A stretch of 64,000 bases of DNA, taken from assembly GCA_003480425.1 (NCBI GenBank), contig QUJA01000001.1, forward strand, positions 124,001-188,000. The letters run 5' to 3'. Positions 1 to 8,340 of the stretch are shown here, in pieces. The translations under genes and the position numbers were made by a program. The stretch is from Firmicutes bacterium AM31-12AC. GTDB lineage: Bacteria; Bacillota; Clostridia; Lachnospirales; Lachnospiraceae. Each line of letters opens with the position of its first letter. Position 1 is the first letter of the stretch. The notes under the pieces are model-generated. The model was not told the DNA's origin and did no database searches. It saw nothing but the letters and a program-made list of their open reading frames with translations.

Positions 1-331
1 CAACAAATAAAATATCATTTTCTTGCAGATTATTCAGAATTGCTGCCATCTCTCCAGGTTTTTCGATAGCAGGACCAGATGTAATCTTTATATTAACACC
101 CATTTCATTTGCAATAATACCAGCAAGTGTTGTCTTTCCAAGCCCCGGAGGACCATAAAATAACACATGATCTAAGGCGTCTCCACGTTCTTTTGCTGCT
201 TTAATATAGATCTCCAGTGTTTTCTTTGCTTTTTCCTGACCAATATAGTCTTTCAAATACTGTGGCCTCAAATTATTTTCTATTTTTATATCTTCTTCCA
301 GATTTTCCGTTGTAATAATTCGTTTTCCCAT
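1..331 (-). CDS. ruvB: Holliday junction branch migration ATPase RuvB (N-terminal part, cut by window edge)
   Basis: Hexameric AAA+ motor that drives branch migration of Holliday junctions together with RuvA. Only the first ~110 codons are inside the window; the gene runs off the left edge. Translating the minus strand from the ATG at 331 gives a RuvB-like N-terminus ([14 protein letters not shown]) and, near residue 65, the Walker A motif GPPGLGKTT preceded by DHVLFY, a signature stretch of RuvB. An AGAGGG element about 8 bases upstream supports this start. It lies 86 bases downstream of ruvA in the same orientation, the usual ruvAB pairing, and is probably the last gene of the operon that starts at the NusG-domain gene. 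Confidence 0.93.
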   Translation of the reverse strand, partial: MGKRIITTENLEEDIKIENNLRPQYLKDYIGQEKAKKTLEIYIKAAKERGDALDHVLFYGPPGLGKTTLAGIIANEMGVNIKITSGPAIEKPGEMAAILNNLQENDILFV

Positions 332-417
332 ATTATCCCTCTGTCATTGCTTTTGCCGGTATTTAGATTTTGACCAGTGCTTATATGTGCTTTGGTAATA
401 TAATAACATCAGCCGTT

Positions 418-1029
418 CTAAAACAAATTTTTAAGTGCCGCCTTCAACACATCCTCAACTGTCTCGCATTTTGCTGATACTTTCTTGACCGCCCGAAGAC
501 TTTCCGTACTTCCATACCCAAGCGCAACCAATGCCTGAACCGCTTCTGATTGGATTTCACTTGTACCGCCTGATGTATTTGACTCCTGAAAGCCATCCCC
601 ATTCGCCTTGTTTTCTAATACTTCTTCTAAATTCAATTTGTCTTTCAATTCAATGATCAACTTTTCTGCCGTCTTCTTCCCAATTCCAGGTGCTGCTGAT
701 ATCGCTTTTGCATCCCCAGACAGCACTGCAAATCGAAGATCATCTGCTGATAAACTTGATAGAATATTTAATCCGCCTTTCGGACCTATACCACTTACTC
801 CTATAACTAATTTAAAAATTTCCAAATCATCTCTCGTGCAAAATCCATATAACTGCATCGCATCTTCACGCACATTCAGATAGGTGTGAATTTTTACTTC
901 TTCGCCAATTGACGGTAAACGTCCCATTGTCTGTTCCGGCATATAAATTCCCCATCCTACACCATTCACATCCACCACTATTTTATCTTTCTCAACTGCT
1001 ACCAATTCTCCTCTTATATAAGAAATCAT
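418..1029 (-). CDS. ruvA: Holliday junction DNA helicase RuvA
   Basis: Tetrameric protein that binds four-way junctions and loads RuvB. The 203-residue product matches the usual RuvA length. It has an N-terminal OB-fold (about 1-62), two helix-hairpin-helix motifs (GVSGIGPKGG near 77-86 and APGIGKKTAEKL near 113-124) and a small C-terminal domain joined by a Ser/Gly-rich linker. I chose the ATG at 1029 (MISYIRGEL) over an in-frame start 30 bases upstream because MISYIRG is the canonical RuvA start and AAAGGAG lies about 10 bases ahead of it. It is followed by ruvB and preceded, with 22 bases between, by the Gx_transp gene. Confidence 0.96.
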   Translation of the reverse strand: MISYIRGELVAVEKDKIVVDVNGVGWGIYMPEQTMGRLPSIGEEVKIHTYLNVREDAMQLYGFCTRDDLEIFKLVIGVSGIGPKGGLNILSSLSADDLRFAVLSGDAKAISAAPGIGKKTAEKLIIELKDKLNLEEVLENKANGDGFQESNTSGGTSEIQSEAVQALVALGYGSTESLRAVKKVSAKCETVEDVLKAALKNLF

Positions 1030-1051
1030 ATAAATAGAACTCCTTTTTCCT

Positions 1052-1546
1052 CTATTCAAAACAAATGTTCCTGATACGCTTTAAAACTTCTTGTGATACA
1101 ACTCCTATTCCCAATCCGGTTAAAACACCTGCTACAAGTAACACAGGGAAATAATATCCCACTTGATATGTCTCAACCACCAGCATAGCAACAATGAGCT
1201 GACCTACATTATGACTCACACCGCCAGCTACACTGACTCCAATTACACTAAAGCCGCCTTGCTTCTTTAACAGCGTCATAATTCCCAGACTTAATACACC
1301 TCCGGCAATGCTATATAAAATACTTGATAAATTACCAAATAAAAAACCTGAGAGCATAATTCTAACAATTGAAAGTAATAAAGCCTCCTTAGCACTGCCT
1401 TTATAAAGCATAATTACGATCATTATATTAGCAAACCCCAATTTAATACCGGGAACTCCAAATCGAATAGGTATCATAGTTTCAATGTAACTAAACATCA
1501 AAGCAAGTGCCGTAAAAACACCAAAATAAGCCACTCTGTTCTTCAT
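1052..1546 (-). CDS. Gx transporter family membrane protein (heptaprenyl diphosphate synthase component I-like)
   Basis: Small polytopic membrane protein of 164 residues with about five hydrophobic segments and Gly-rich motifs (FGVPGIKLGFANI near 29-41, GGVSHNVGQL near 107-116) typical of the Gx_transp family, often annotated as heptaprenyl diphosphate synthase component I. The family resembles ECF-type S components. Its true substrate is not established here and I do not infer enzymatic activity. The gene sits 15 bases downstream of the NusG-domain-II gene, and both lie next to apbE and the rnf operon, a grouping seen in several anaerobic Firmicutes. A role in quinone, flavin or electron-transfer physiology is therefore plausible but inferred. 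Confidence 0.85.
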   Translation of the reverse strand: MKNRVAYFGVFTALALMFSYIETMIPIRFGVPGIKLGFANIMIVIMLYKGSAKEALLLSIVRIMLSGFLFGNLSSILYSIAGGVLSLGIMTLLKKQGGFSVIGVSVAGGVSHNVGQLIVAMLVVETYQVGYYFPVLLVAGVLTGLGIGVVSQEVLKRIRNICFE

Positions 1547-1561
1547 ATTGCCAGCCTCCTT

Positions 1562-1918
1562 CTAGTTCGTTACAGCATCTAATTCTTTCTCTTCTCCACC
1601 AACAATCGACACAACTACTTTATTAGGCAGACAAATAATGCTTTCGCCTTCTTTCGAAATAGCTTTCTGCCTTACACATATCTGATCCGGACAATCTGCA
1701 CTTTCCATCTGTGCCCTCCCGTCTTTTATCATTAATACATTCAAATCTTGTATAACAATCTTTTGTTCCTTGGAAAGATCATAAGTACCATATATTTTGC
1801 CGGCCACATATACTTCTGCTTTTCCCTGTATTGTCCTGCCGCTTGTTATATGTAGGACAAAAAAAATCCCTGCAATCGCAAGAATCACAGTAATCAATAT
1901 CCAATCTTTTTTCTTCAT
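1562..1918 (-). CDS. NusG domain II-containing membrane-anchored protein
   Basis: 118-residue protein with one N-terminal membrane anchor (residues ~6-24) and an extracytoplasmic NusG_II domain. The domain signature is visible: ADCPDQICVRQ near 74-84, then IICLPNKVVV near 94-103, giving three conserved cysteines. It lacks the NGN and KOW transcription-factor parts, so it is not NusG itself. First gene of the cluster NusG_II, Gx_transp, ruvA, ruvB, and divergent from apbE. Families of this type commonly accompany flavin and electron-transport genes, but no molecular function can be assigned from sequence alone. Confidence 0.85.
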   Translation of the reverse strand: MKKKDWILITVILAIAGIFFVLHITSGRTIQGKAEVYVAGKIYGTYDLSKEQKIVIQDLNVLMIKDGRAQMESADCPDQICVRQKAISKEGESIICLPNKVVVSIVGGEEKELDAVTN

Positions 1919-1937
1919 ACTCTACCTCTTGCATACC

Positions 1938-1966
1938 ATCATAGCACAGCATTTTCAGAAATGCAA
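1938..1966 (-). promoter_or_regulatory. Sigma-A-type promoter for the NusG_II-Gx-ruvAB operon
   Basis: On the minus strand TTGCAT (1961-1966) and TATGAT (1938-1943) are separated by exactly 17 bases, about 20 bases ahead of the NusG_II start codon. It is divergent from the apbE promoter, with about 12 bases between the two -35 boxes. Confidence 0.6.
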
Positions 1967-1978
1967 CCACATGTTCGA

Positions 1979-2007
1979 TTGTATAACCTTCTGTTTTCCG
2001 TTATAAT
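1979..2007 (+). promoter_or_regulatory. Sigma-A-type promoter for apbE
   Basis: TTGTAT (1979-1984), a 17-base spacer and a perfect TATAAT (2002-2007) lie about 50 bases upstream of the apbE start. The very AT-rich stretch after the -10 box fits a short untranslated leader. Confidence 0.65.
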
Positions 2008-2057
2008 AAAGTGTATTTTTTATATTATACAATAAAGAAATAGAATTTGAGGTGCAT

Positions 2058-3026
2058 ATGAAAAAATATATCGCATTGTTACTTACTTTTTTTACTTTTT
2101 GTTCGATTTTGGGTTGTACTTCGCCAAAAAAAGAGGAACTTATTCAAGTATCTGGTGTTTATTTTGATACCGTCATTCAAATCCAGGCATGGGATGCAGC
2201 CCCTGATGTGTTAGAAAACTGCAAAGAAATGTGTCAGGAATATGAAAATAAATTCAGCACAGAAATTCCAACAAGTGAAATTGCTCAGATTAATTCCGCA
2301 CATGGAAATCCTGTCAATGTATCTGATGAAACCATCGATATTCTAAAAACTGCTTTGTATTACTGTAAACTTTCAAATGGGAAATTTGATATTACAATTG
2401 CTCCTGTCAGTAAACTTTGGGACTTTAATGGTGAACACAGTGGAACACTACCAAACAACGAAGACATTTCCAATGCATTAACTCATGTAGGGTATCAAAA
2501 TATTGTCCTCAATGGCAATTCTGTAACATTATTAGATCCAGAAGCACAAATTGACTTAGGAGGAATTGCCAAAGGATATATTGCTGATCGTTTAAAGGAA
2601 TATTTACTCAGTATGAACGTCCATCACGCCTTGATTAATCTAGGAGGAAATATTTTGGCAGTAGGCAATCGTTACGATGGACAGCCTTTTCATATCGGAA
2701 TCCAAAAACCTTTTGACAAACAAAATGAACCTATCACACAACTTGAAATTACAGATAGGTCCGTTGTATCTTCCGGTAATTATGAACGCTATTTCAAAGT
2801 AGGCGACACCATTTACCATCATATACTGGATACTTCTACCGGTTATCCATGTCAAAATGATCTTTATCAAGTAACTATTATTTCTGACAACTCTGTAGAT
2901 GGCGATGCCCTTAGTACGACCTGCTATGCTCTTGGCTACGAAGATGCCTCTAAATTAATCAAACAGTTAGATAACATAAAAGCTATTTTTATTACATCTG
3001 ATTACAAACTTCTTACAGTAGAATAA
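2058..3026 (+). CDS. apbE: FAD:protein FMN transferase ApbE, lipoprotein
   Basis: Mg-dependent flavin transferase that moves FMN from FAD onto a Thr of target proteins on the outer membrane face; the RnfG and RnfD subunits encoded next door are the expected acceptors. The 322-residue product starts with a lipoprotein signal ending in a lipobox (SILGC, Cys ~20). ApbE motifs follow: YFDTVIQI, DLGGIAKGYIAD (FAD/metal site), VVSSGNYERYF, HHILDTSTGYP and DALSTTCYALG. I prefer the ATG at 2058 because GAGG lies 5 bases before it; a GTG six bases upstream would overlap that ribosome site. It converges on rnfB, with a shared terminator between. Confidence 0.95.
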   Translation: MKKYIALLLTFFTFCSILGCTSPKKEELIQVSGVYFDTVIQIQAWDAAPDVLENCKEMCQEYENKFSTEIPTSEIAQINSAHGNPVNVSDETIDILKTALYYCKLSNGKFDITIAPVSKLWDFNGEHSGTLPNNEDISNALTHVGYQNIVLNGNSVTLLDPEAQIDLGGIAKGYIADRLKEYLLSMNVHHALINLGGNILAVGNRYDGQPFHIGIQKPFDKQNEPITQLEITDRSVVSSGNYERYFKVGDTIYHHILDTSTGYPCQNDLYQVTIISDNSVDGDALSTTCYALGYEDASKLIKQLDNIKAIFITSDYKLLTVE

Positions 3027-3090
3027 TAGAAAGAATAAAAGTCTTTACCTTATATGGCAAAGACTTTTTTATTCTTTCTATTATTTTAAT
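3022..3090. terminator. Bidirectional terminator between apbE and rnfB
   Basis: A long inverted repeat (AATAATAGAAAGAATAAAAG arm from 3022, with its complement ending near 3087) encloses an inner GTCTTT/AAAGAC stem. The hairpin has T-runs on either strand and lies between two converging genes, so it can stop both transcripts. Confidence 0.85.
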
Positions 3091-3100
3091 TACAAATCTA

Positions 3101-3910
3101 TTAAGATACCGGAATTTTTCTCGGAACAATGACTTTTCGTGGACATTTATCTGCACAAACTCCGCAATTAGTACATTTAGATGCATCAATATGTGCCAGG
3201 AAATTTGTAACTGTTATAGCTCCTGCTTCACAGTTTTTCTCACACAGCTTACATCCAATACACCCCACTGCACAGACATCCATCAGGGCTTTTCCTTTAT
3301 CATTAGAATTGCACTGTACAAATGTCTGCTGTTTGTATGGAACAAGTTCAATCAATTTTTTTGGACATGCAGCAATACATTTTCCACATGCCTTACATTT
3401 TTCTTTATCTACCACTGCAATTCCATTTACAATATGGATTGCATCAAATGGACATGCCTTCACACAGTTTCCAAACCCAAGACATCCGTAATCACAGCCT
3501 TTTGGTCCGGCATCCTGCATCATATTAACCATAACACAGTCTCTCACTCCATGATACTCATACTCATCTTGTGCTTTCTCGCAAGTTCCCGCGCATTTTA
3601 CAAATGCTGTCATTTTTTCCTGTCCGTCTGCTGAAACACCCATGATTTCACCTATCTTGACTGCAACCAAAGAACCACCAACAGGACATCCGCTTACTTC
3701 TGCCTCTCCTGCTACAATTGCTGCTGCAAGACCTGAACATCCTGCATATCCGCAACCACCGCAGTTATTTCCCGGGAGTACACCGAGAATTGCTTCTTCA
3801 CGTTCATCTACTTCAACGGCAAATTTTTTCCCAGACACTCCAAGGAAAACACCGATGAACAATCCTGTTCCGCCGACAATAACGGCTGCCAGTATAATAC
3901 CTGTAATCAT
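3101..3910 (-). CDS. rnfB: Electron transport complex subunit RnfB (polyferredoxin)
   Basis: Ferredoxin-facing subunit of the Rnf ion pump (ferredoxin:NAD+ oxidoreductase). 269 residues: an N-terminal membrane anchor (~1-25), then the RnfB-specific four-Cys motif NNCGGCGYAGC (Cys 50, 53, 58, with a later CP), and several [4Fe-4S] ferredoxin motifs including CLGFGNCVKACP, CKACGKCIAACP, CIGCKLCEKNC and CTNCGVCADKCP. The cysteine-rich, multi-cluster form is typical of clostridial RnfB. Last gene of the rnfCDGEAB operon and followed by a strong hairpin. It is the likely entry point for electrons from reduced ferredoxin. Confidence 0.96.
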   Translation of the reverse strand: MITGIILAAVIVGGTGLFIGVFLGVSGKKFAVEVDEREEAILGVLPGNNCGGCGYAGCSGLAAAIVAGEAEVSGCPVGGSLVAVKIGEIMGVSADGQEKMTAFVKCAGTCEKAQDEYEYHGVRDCVMVNMMQDAGPKGCDYGCLGFGNCVKACPFDAIHIVNGIAVVDKEKCKACGKCIAACPKKLIELVPYKQQTFVQCNSNDKGKALMDVCAVGCIGCKLCEKNCEAGAITVTNFLAHIDASKCTNCGVCADKCPRKVIVPRKIPVS

Positions 3911-3920
3911 ATTTTCCCTC

Positions 3921-4496
3921 CTAAATCAATCCTGAGAAGCCAAAAAATGCTATTGCCATCAATCCTGCAGTTACAAGCACGATTGGTGTTCCTTTAAATG
4001 CTTCCGGAATATCATTGTATTCAATTTTTTCACGAATACCTGCCATCAACACAATTGAGACAAGGAATCCAAATGCTGTTGCAATTCCATTTACAACACC
4101 TTCTAAAATTGAATAAGATTTCTGCACATTTGTCAACGCAACACCTAAAACCGCACAGTTTGTTGTAATCAATGGAAGAAATACTCCAAGTGCGTTATAT
4201 AGTGGAGGCATAACCTTCTTCAAAAACATTTCTACAAACTGAACCAGAGCTGCAATAACTAAAATAAATACGATTGTCTGTAAATATTCAAAGCCTGTCG
4301 GAATAAGAATAAACTTGTAGATCAAACCAGTAACAAAGGAAGATATTGTAATAACAAAGATAACGGCACCTCCCATACCTGCCGCAGTCTTTGTGTTCTT
4401 TGAAACACCGAGGAACGGACAAATTCCAAGGAACTGACTCAATACGACATTGTTTACAAATGCAGAACCTACTGCAATTAACAATAATTCTTTCAT
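3921..4496 (-). CDS. rnfA: Electron transport complex subunit RnfA
   Basis: Integral membrane subunit of Rnf, 191 residues with about six hydrophobic helices. Family motifs are visible: NNVVLSQFLGICPFLGVS near 15-32 and LPLITTNCAVLGVAL near 107-121, each carrying a Cys that in the family coordinates a membrane-embedded iron-sulfur centre. RnfA is homologous to RnfE and they form a pseudo-symmetric pair. Its ATG overlaps the rnfE stop codon (ATGA overlap at 4493-4496), which implies translational coupling. rnfB follows after 10 bases. Confidence 0.96.
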   Translation of the reverse strand: MKELLLIAVGSAFVNNVVLSQFLGICPFLGVSKNTKTAAGMGGAVIFVITISSFVTGLIYKFILIPTGFEYLQTIVFILVIAALVQFVEMFLKKVMPPLYNALGVFLPLITTNCAVLGVALTNVQKSYSILEGVVNGIATAFGFLVSIVLMAGIREKIEYNDIPEAFKGTPIVLVTAGLMAIAFFGFSGLI

Positions 4497-5212
4497 TTCT
4501 GTTCCTCCTCTTTCTTATCTGTCTCTATTGTAGTACTGCCACCACACTCCAAACGCTTTCCACATGATTCACAACCTGCTCCGCATCCGATTTTTGCTGC
4601 ATTCGGATCACCTTTTGCAATTGCTTTTTTCTTCATTACATTTTGCAATGCAGTCAGGCATGCAAGAACAAAGAATGCTCCTGGTGCAAGAATGAAAATT
4701 GTAATCGGCTGATAAGAATCCGGAAGTATCTGATAATTAAAAAGTGTTCCGGCACCGATTAATTCTCTGACGATACCAATTGATGTCAAACCAACTGTAA
4801 AGCCAAGTCCCATACCAAGCCCATCAAAAATGGATGGAAGAACCGGATTCTTTGAAGCATAGCTTTCTGCTCTTCCAAGAATAATACAGTTTACAACGAT
4901 CAGCGGAATATATAACCCTAATGAGTCATAAAGGCTTGGAACAAATCCTTCGAGAAGAAACTGTACAATTGTTACGAAAGAAGCAACTACCACGATAAAC
5001 GCCGGCATTCTCACCGAATCCGGAATGATTTTACGAAGCATAGAGATCAACATATTGGATAACACCAATACAACTGTTGTTGAAAGTCCCATACCAACAC
5101 CGTTAATAGCAGATGTTGTAACCGCCAATGTCGGACACATGCCAAGCATTAACACGAAGGTAGGGTTTTCTTTGATTAGTCCGTTATATAAACGTTCTGT
5201 ATATTTATTCAT
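4493..5212 (-). CDS. rnfE: Electron transport complex subunit RnfE
   Basis: Integral membrane subunit paired with RnfA in the Rnf complex, 239 residues. Core motifs NPTFVLMLGMCPTLAVT (near 16-32) and LIVVNCIILGRAESYA (near 104-119) identify the family. After the last membrane helix comes a tail of about 40 residues that is rich in cysteine (GCGAGCESCGKRLEC, near 210-224) and ends in an acidic, Lys/Glu-rich stretch. That tail goes beyond the core fold and could bind a metal or cluster; its function is unknown to me. The start overlaps the 3' end of rnfG by eight bases. Confidence 0.95.
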   Translation of the reverse strand: MNKYTERLYNGLIKENPTFVLMLGMCPTLAVTTSAINGVGMGLSTTVVLVLSNMLISMLRKIIPDSVRMPAFIVVVASFVTIVQFLLEGFVPSLYDSLGLYIPLIVVNCIILGRAESYASKNPVLPSIFDGLGMGLGFTVGLTSIGIVRELIGAGTLFNYQILPDSYQPITIFILAPGAFFVLACLTALQNVMKKKAIAKGDPNAAKIGCGAGCESCGKRLECGGSTTIETDKKEEEQK

Positions 5213-5819
5213 TTACACTACCTCCTAACTCTTCTTGAAAATACGCCAACGCAGAATCTACTGCATTTGTTACTGCATTTGTTGTAATTGTTGCACCACT
5301 CAATGCATCAATTTTATCATCGCCTTCTTCTCCTGATTTTGTATAAGAGAATTTTTCAACCTTTTTATCTTTAAACTGATCTTTAAAATCAGCCTCTGTC
5401 GCCTTCATACCAAGACCTGCTGTTTCACTGATAGAGAGCATTTCAATACCTTTTACTGTTCCATCTGTCTCAATACCAACTGAAATCTGAATATCTCCGC
5501 CATATCCTTCATGAGATGTAACAGTAATAACATATCCTACAGTTTCTCCTGAAGTATCTTGTCCGACAACAACTTCTGAAATATCGTCGCTTACATAGCC
5601 TGCTTTATTCAAAATTTTCTGAGCCTTACTTTCTTTAAAACCTTCTTCATTTACAAATGTATCTGCATCTGCAAGAACTGTTCTATAGGCTTCTTGTTTT
5701 GCATCTTCCTGAGCCTGTGCGATTGGTATTTTTGTTACTTCATATACCAGACCCAAAAGTGCTCCCGCAACCAATGTGATTGCCATCAAAATCCCTGTAT
5801 TTTTTATAATCTTATTCAT
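5205..5819 (-). CDS. rnfG: Electron transport complex subunit RnfG (covalent FMN subunit)
   Basis: Extracytoplasmic flavoprotein subunit of Rnf, 204 residues, with a single N-terminal membrane helix (~7-27) and an FMN-binding domain. The flavinylation motif is DALSGATITTNAV near 172-184; FMN is linked by a phosphoester bond to the Thr of SGAT, a modification made by ApbE (gene at 2058). The ETAGLGMKATE segment near 133-143 is also characteristic. It overlaps rnfE slightly, and its ATG abuts the rnfD stop, so translation is coupled across the operon. Confidence 0.95.
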   Translation of the reverse strand: MNKIIKNTGILMAITLVAGALLGLVYEVTKIPIAQAQEDAKQEAYRTVLADADTFVNEEGFKESKAQKILNKAGYVSDDISEVVVGQDTSGETVGYVITVTSHEGYGGDIQISVGIETDGTVKGIEMLSISETAGLGMKATEADFKDQFKDKKVEKFSYTKSGEEGDDKIDALSGATITTNAVTNAVDSALAYFQEELGGSVNE

Positions 5820-6751
5820 TATTTTTCTCCTCCTTTACCGAATGGTTTTGGAAGAGTAACCTTTTCAATCAATGGAACTAAAAGGTTACTGATAATAATC
5901 GCATAAGAAACTCCTTCTGCAGATCCTCCGAACAAACGGAATAATCCAGTTAGCACACCTAGGCAGATACCATATACTATCTGTCCGCTTTTTGTAATCG
6001 GTGATGTAACATAATCGGTAGCCATAAACCAGGCTCCAAGCATCAGACCACCACCACAAAGATGTGCTGTGATAAACTGCGGATCAAAACCATGTCCACC
6101 AAAAATAGAAATAAAAATCACAAATGTTACAATATAAGTACCCGGAATTCTAAGATCAATAATCCCAAGAAGAATTAAAAACATTGCACCGATCATGATT
6201 GCAAGTACAGATGTCTCTCCGATTGTTCCACGAATATTTCCAATAAGCATATTCATTGTATTAACAGTTTCTCCCGCCTTTAATTCAGCTAACGGAGTCG
6301 CTCCTGTTACACCATCATATACAAAATACGTCATCTTTCCTGTAAAAGAAATCAAAAGAAAACATCTGGCTCCAAGTGCCGGGTTCATGAAGTTCTGGCC
6401 AAGTCCACCGAAAAGCTGCTTTACAACCAGAATTGCAAATATCGAGCCTAAAGCTCCCATCCATACAGGAAGTGTAGGAGGAAGGTTTAATGCAAGCAAT
6501 AATCCGGTTACTACTGCACTAAAATCCTTGATTGTAATAGTTTTATGCATTAATCGCTCATAAATATACTCTGTAGCTACCGCCGTTAAAGTTGTAACAA
6601 CCACAAGTACCCATGCATGTTCATGACGGAAGTTATAAATTCCGAAGAAAGTTGCTGGTAACAGTGCGATCACTACCATCAGCATAATGTTGCTGGTTGT
6701 CACCTTATCCCTAATGTGTGGAGAAGATGATACTTTTAACTGTTCATTCAC
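5819..6751 (-). CDS. rnfD: Electron transport complex subunit RnfD
   Basis: Integral membrane subunit of Rnf related to NqrB, 310 residues, with eight or more hydrophobic helices. Recognisable features are the early SSPHIRDKVTTSNIMLMV segment, the NFMNPALGARCFLL segment, and the FMN attachment motif GVTGATPLAEL, where the Thr after GA is the predicted flavinylation site. It works with RnfG to carry electrons across the membrane and is a second predicted ApbE substrate. Fourteen bases separate it from rnfC. Confidence 0.95.
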   Translation of the reverse strand: MNEQLKVSSSPHIRDKVTTSNIMLMVVIALLPATFFGIYNFRHEHAWVLVVVTTLTAVATEYIYERLMHKTITIKDFSAVVTGLLLALNLPPTLPVWMGALGSIFAILVVKQLFGGLGQNFMNPALGARCFLLISFTGKMTYFVYDGVTGATPLAELKAGETVNTMNMLIGNIRGTIGETSVLAIMIGAMFLILLGIIDLRIPGTYIVTFVIFISIFGGHGFDPQFITAHLCGGGLMLGAWFMATDYVTSPITKSGQIVYGICLGVLTGLFRLFGGSAEGVSYAIIISNLLVPLIEKVTLPKPFGKGGEK

Positions 6752-6765
6752 TGTCTTTCACCTCT

Positions 6766-8085
6766 CTATTTTTTTCTCTTATTTGCAAGTGCAATTTTTC
6801 TCATCGCACCAATGGATTGTTTCAATTGACGTTTTGCCGGACACACATAACTGCAAGAGCCACATTCTACACATTCAAGTCCATTCCATTTCAAAAATGC
6901 CTCTTCATTAAATCGCTGAGCAAAATCTGCCAATCTGGACGGAATGATTCTACTAGGACAGACTTCTACACAGCGTCCACAGTTAATACAGGCTGATTCA
7001 GAACTTGCTGCAACAACATCTTTCTCAAATGCCAGAATAGAGGACGATGTCTTTGTAATTGGAGTATCCAGAGAAATCATTGCAAATCCCATCATCGGGC
7101 CACCGGAAATTACTTTCTCAGGTGAACAGTTAAAGCCACCTGCTGCCTCGATTACTTCCTGATGATTTGTTCCTAATAATACTTTAAAGTTTCCCGGACG
7201 TACCACAGCATCTCCACTGACAGTCACAATTCGTTCCATTAAAGGTTTTCCATTTATAACCGCATTATGGATTCCCACCAATGTTTCCACATTATCTACA
7301 ATACATCCTGCATCGGCTGGCAGCATTGATGAATTAATTGCCCGCTTTGTCAGAGCATAAATAAGCTGACGCTCTGCTCCTTGTGGATATTTTGTCTGCA
7401 AAATGCGCACTTCCATACGAGGTTCATCTTTAACTGCTTCCTGTAATTTTTCAATACAGTCTTTTTTATTATCTTCTACACCAAAAATTCCTTTTGCATT
7501 CTCAAACAATGACAATACAACACGCATACCACTTACCAGTTCTTCTGTATTTTCAAGCATTCTTCTGTAATCTGCTGTAATATATGGCTCACATTCTGCA
7601 CAGTTTGCTATAATATATTCAATTTTATCTGGTTCCTTCGGTGACAACTTAACACGTGTTGGGAAACCTGCACCTCCCATACCTACAATTCCCGCTTCGC
7701 CAATTTTGTTAAGAATTTTTTCTTTTGACAGTTCTCCTAATGCTTTTGAGCAAGAATATTCCACTTCATTATGTTCACCATCATTTTCAATCACAATACA
7801 ATCCACACTGTTTCCTGTCGGGTTCAAATGTTTTTCCAATGCAAGTACTTTACCTGATACAGATGAATAGATTGGCGCTGAGACAAATCCACCTGCTTCC
7901 GCAATCTTCTGCCCCTTTAACACAGCATCTCCCTTTGCGACAATTGCAGTTGCCGGAGCGCCTATATGCTGAGACAATGGATAAATCATCTTTCCTGTTG
8001 GAATTACTTCTTTAATTGGCTGATCTTTTGCAAGACTTTTACCATCATTTGGATGAATCCCACCTTTAAATGTTAACAATCCCAT
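6766..8085 (-). CDS. rnfC: Electron transport complex subunit RnfC (NADH-binding)
   Basis: Peripheral subunit that exchanges electrons with NAD(H), 439 residues. It contains an N-terminal barrel-sandwich region (GGIHPNDGKS near 8-17), the NADH/flavin-binding fold with GIVGMGGAGFPTRVKL near 132-147, an SLBB-like segment, and two [4Fe-4S] motifs, CINCGRCVEVCP and CVECGSCSYVCP, near the C-terminus. First gene of rnfCDGEAB. The upstream 255 bases contain the terminator of the S1-domain gene and AT-rich DNA; I could not pick a confident promoter. The ribosome site GAAAGGAG lies just ahead of the ATG. Confidence 0.96.
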   Translation of the reverse strand: MGLLTFKGGIHPNDGKSLAKDQPIKEVIPTGKMIYPLSQHIGAPATAIVAKGDAVLKGQKIAEAGGFVSAPIYSSVSGKVLALEKHLNPTGNSVDCIVIENDGEHNEVEYSCSKALGELSKEKILNKIGEAGIVGMGGAGFPTRVKLSPKEPDKIEYIIANCAECEPYITADYRRMLENTEELVSGMRVVLSLFENAKGIFGVEDNKKDCIEKLQEAVKDEPRMEVRILQTKYPQGAERQLIYALTKRAINSSMLPADAGCIVDNVETLVGIHNAVINGKPLMERIVTVSGDAVVRPGNFKVLLGTNHQEVIEAAGGFNCSPEKVISGGPMMGFAMISLDTPITKTSSSILAFEKDVVAASSESACINCGRCVEVCPSRIIPSRLADFAQRFNEEAFLKWNGLECVECGSCSYVCPAKRQLKQSIGAMRKIALANKRKK

Positions 8086-8235
8086 TCTTTTTTCTCCTTT
8101 CCCTTACGTTAATCACAATTTTACTAAATTATGTATACAAAATCCAGTATATTTTGATAAGTCTTTGTATCTTTTGATGTACATAAAGCTAATTTCGTTC
8201 ATTTTTAGATTGTGAATTTTTCATCATTTTTGCAT

Positions 8236-8268
8236 TAAAAAAGACCAGCTCCTAACGGATGCTGGTCC
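8236..8268 (-). terminator. Terminator after the S1-domain gene
   Basis: On the minus strand a GGACCAGC/GCTGGTC hairpin (arms at 8243-8249 and 8261-8267) is followed immediately by six T residues. It lies about 75 bases past the S1-domain stop codon and separates that operon from rnf. Confidence 0.88.
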
Positions 8269-8340
8269 TTTACGTTCTTCAAAGAATTCGAAAAGATCTA
8301 GCAGACCTCTTCTATTGTATATATCTTTTTACAACTAAAA

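Noticed and set aside
3129..3634. Two overlapping plus-strand open frames within rnfB
   Set aside because: They are antisense to a clear iron-sulfur protein gene and have low-complexity, Cys/His-rich translations typical of shadow frames.
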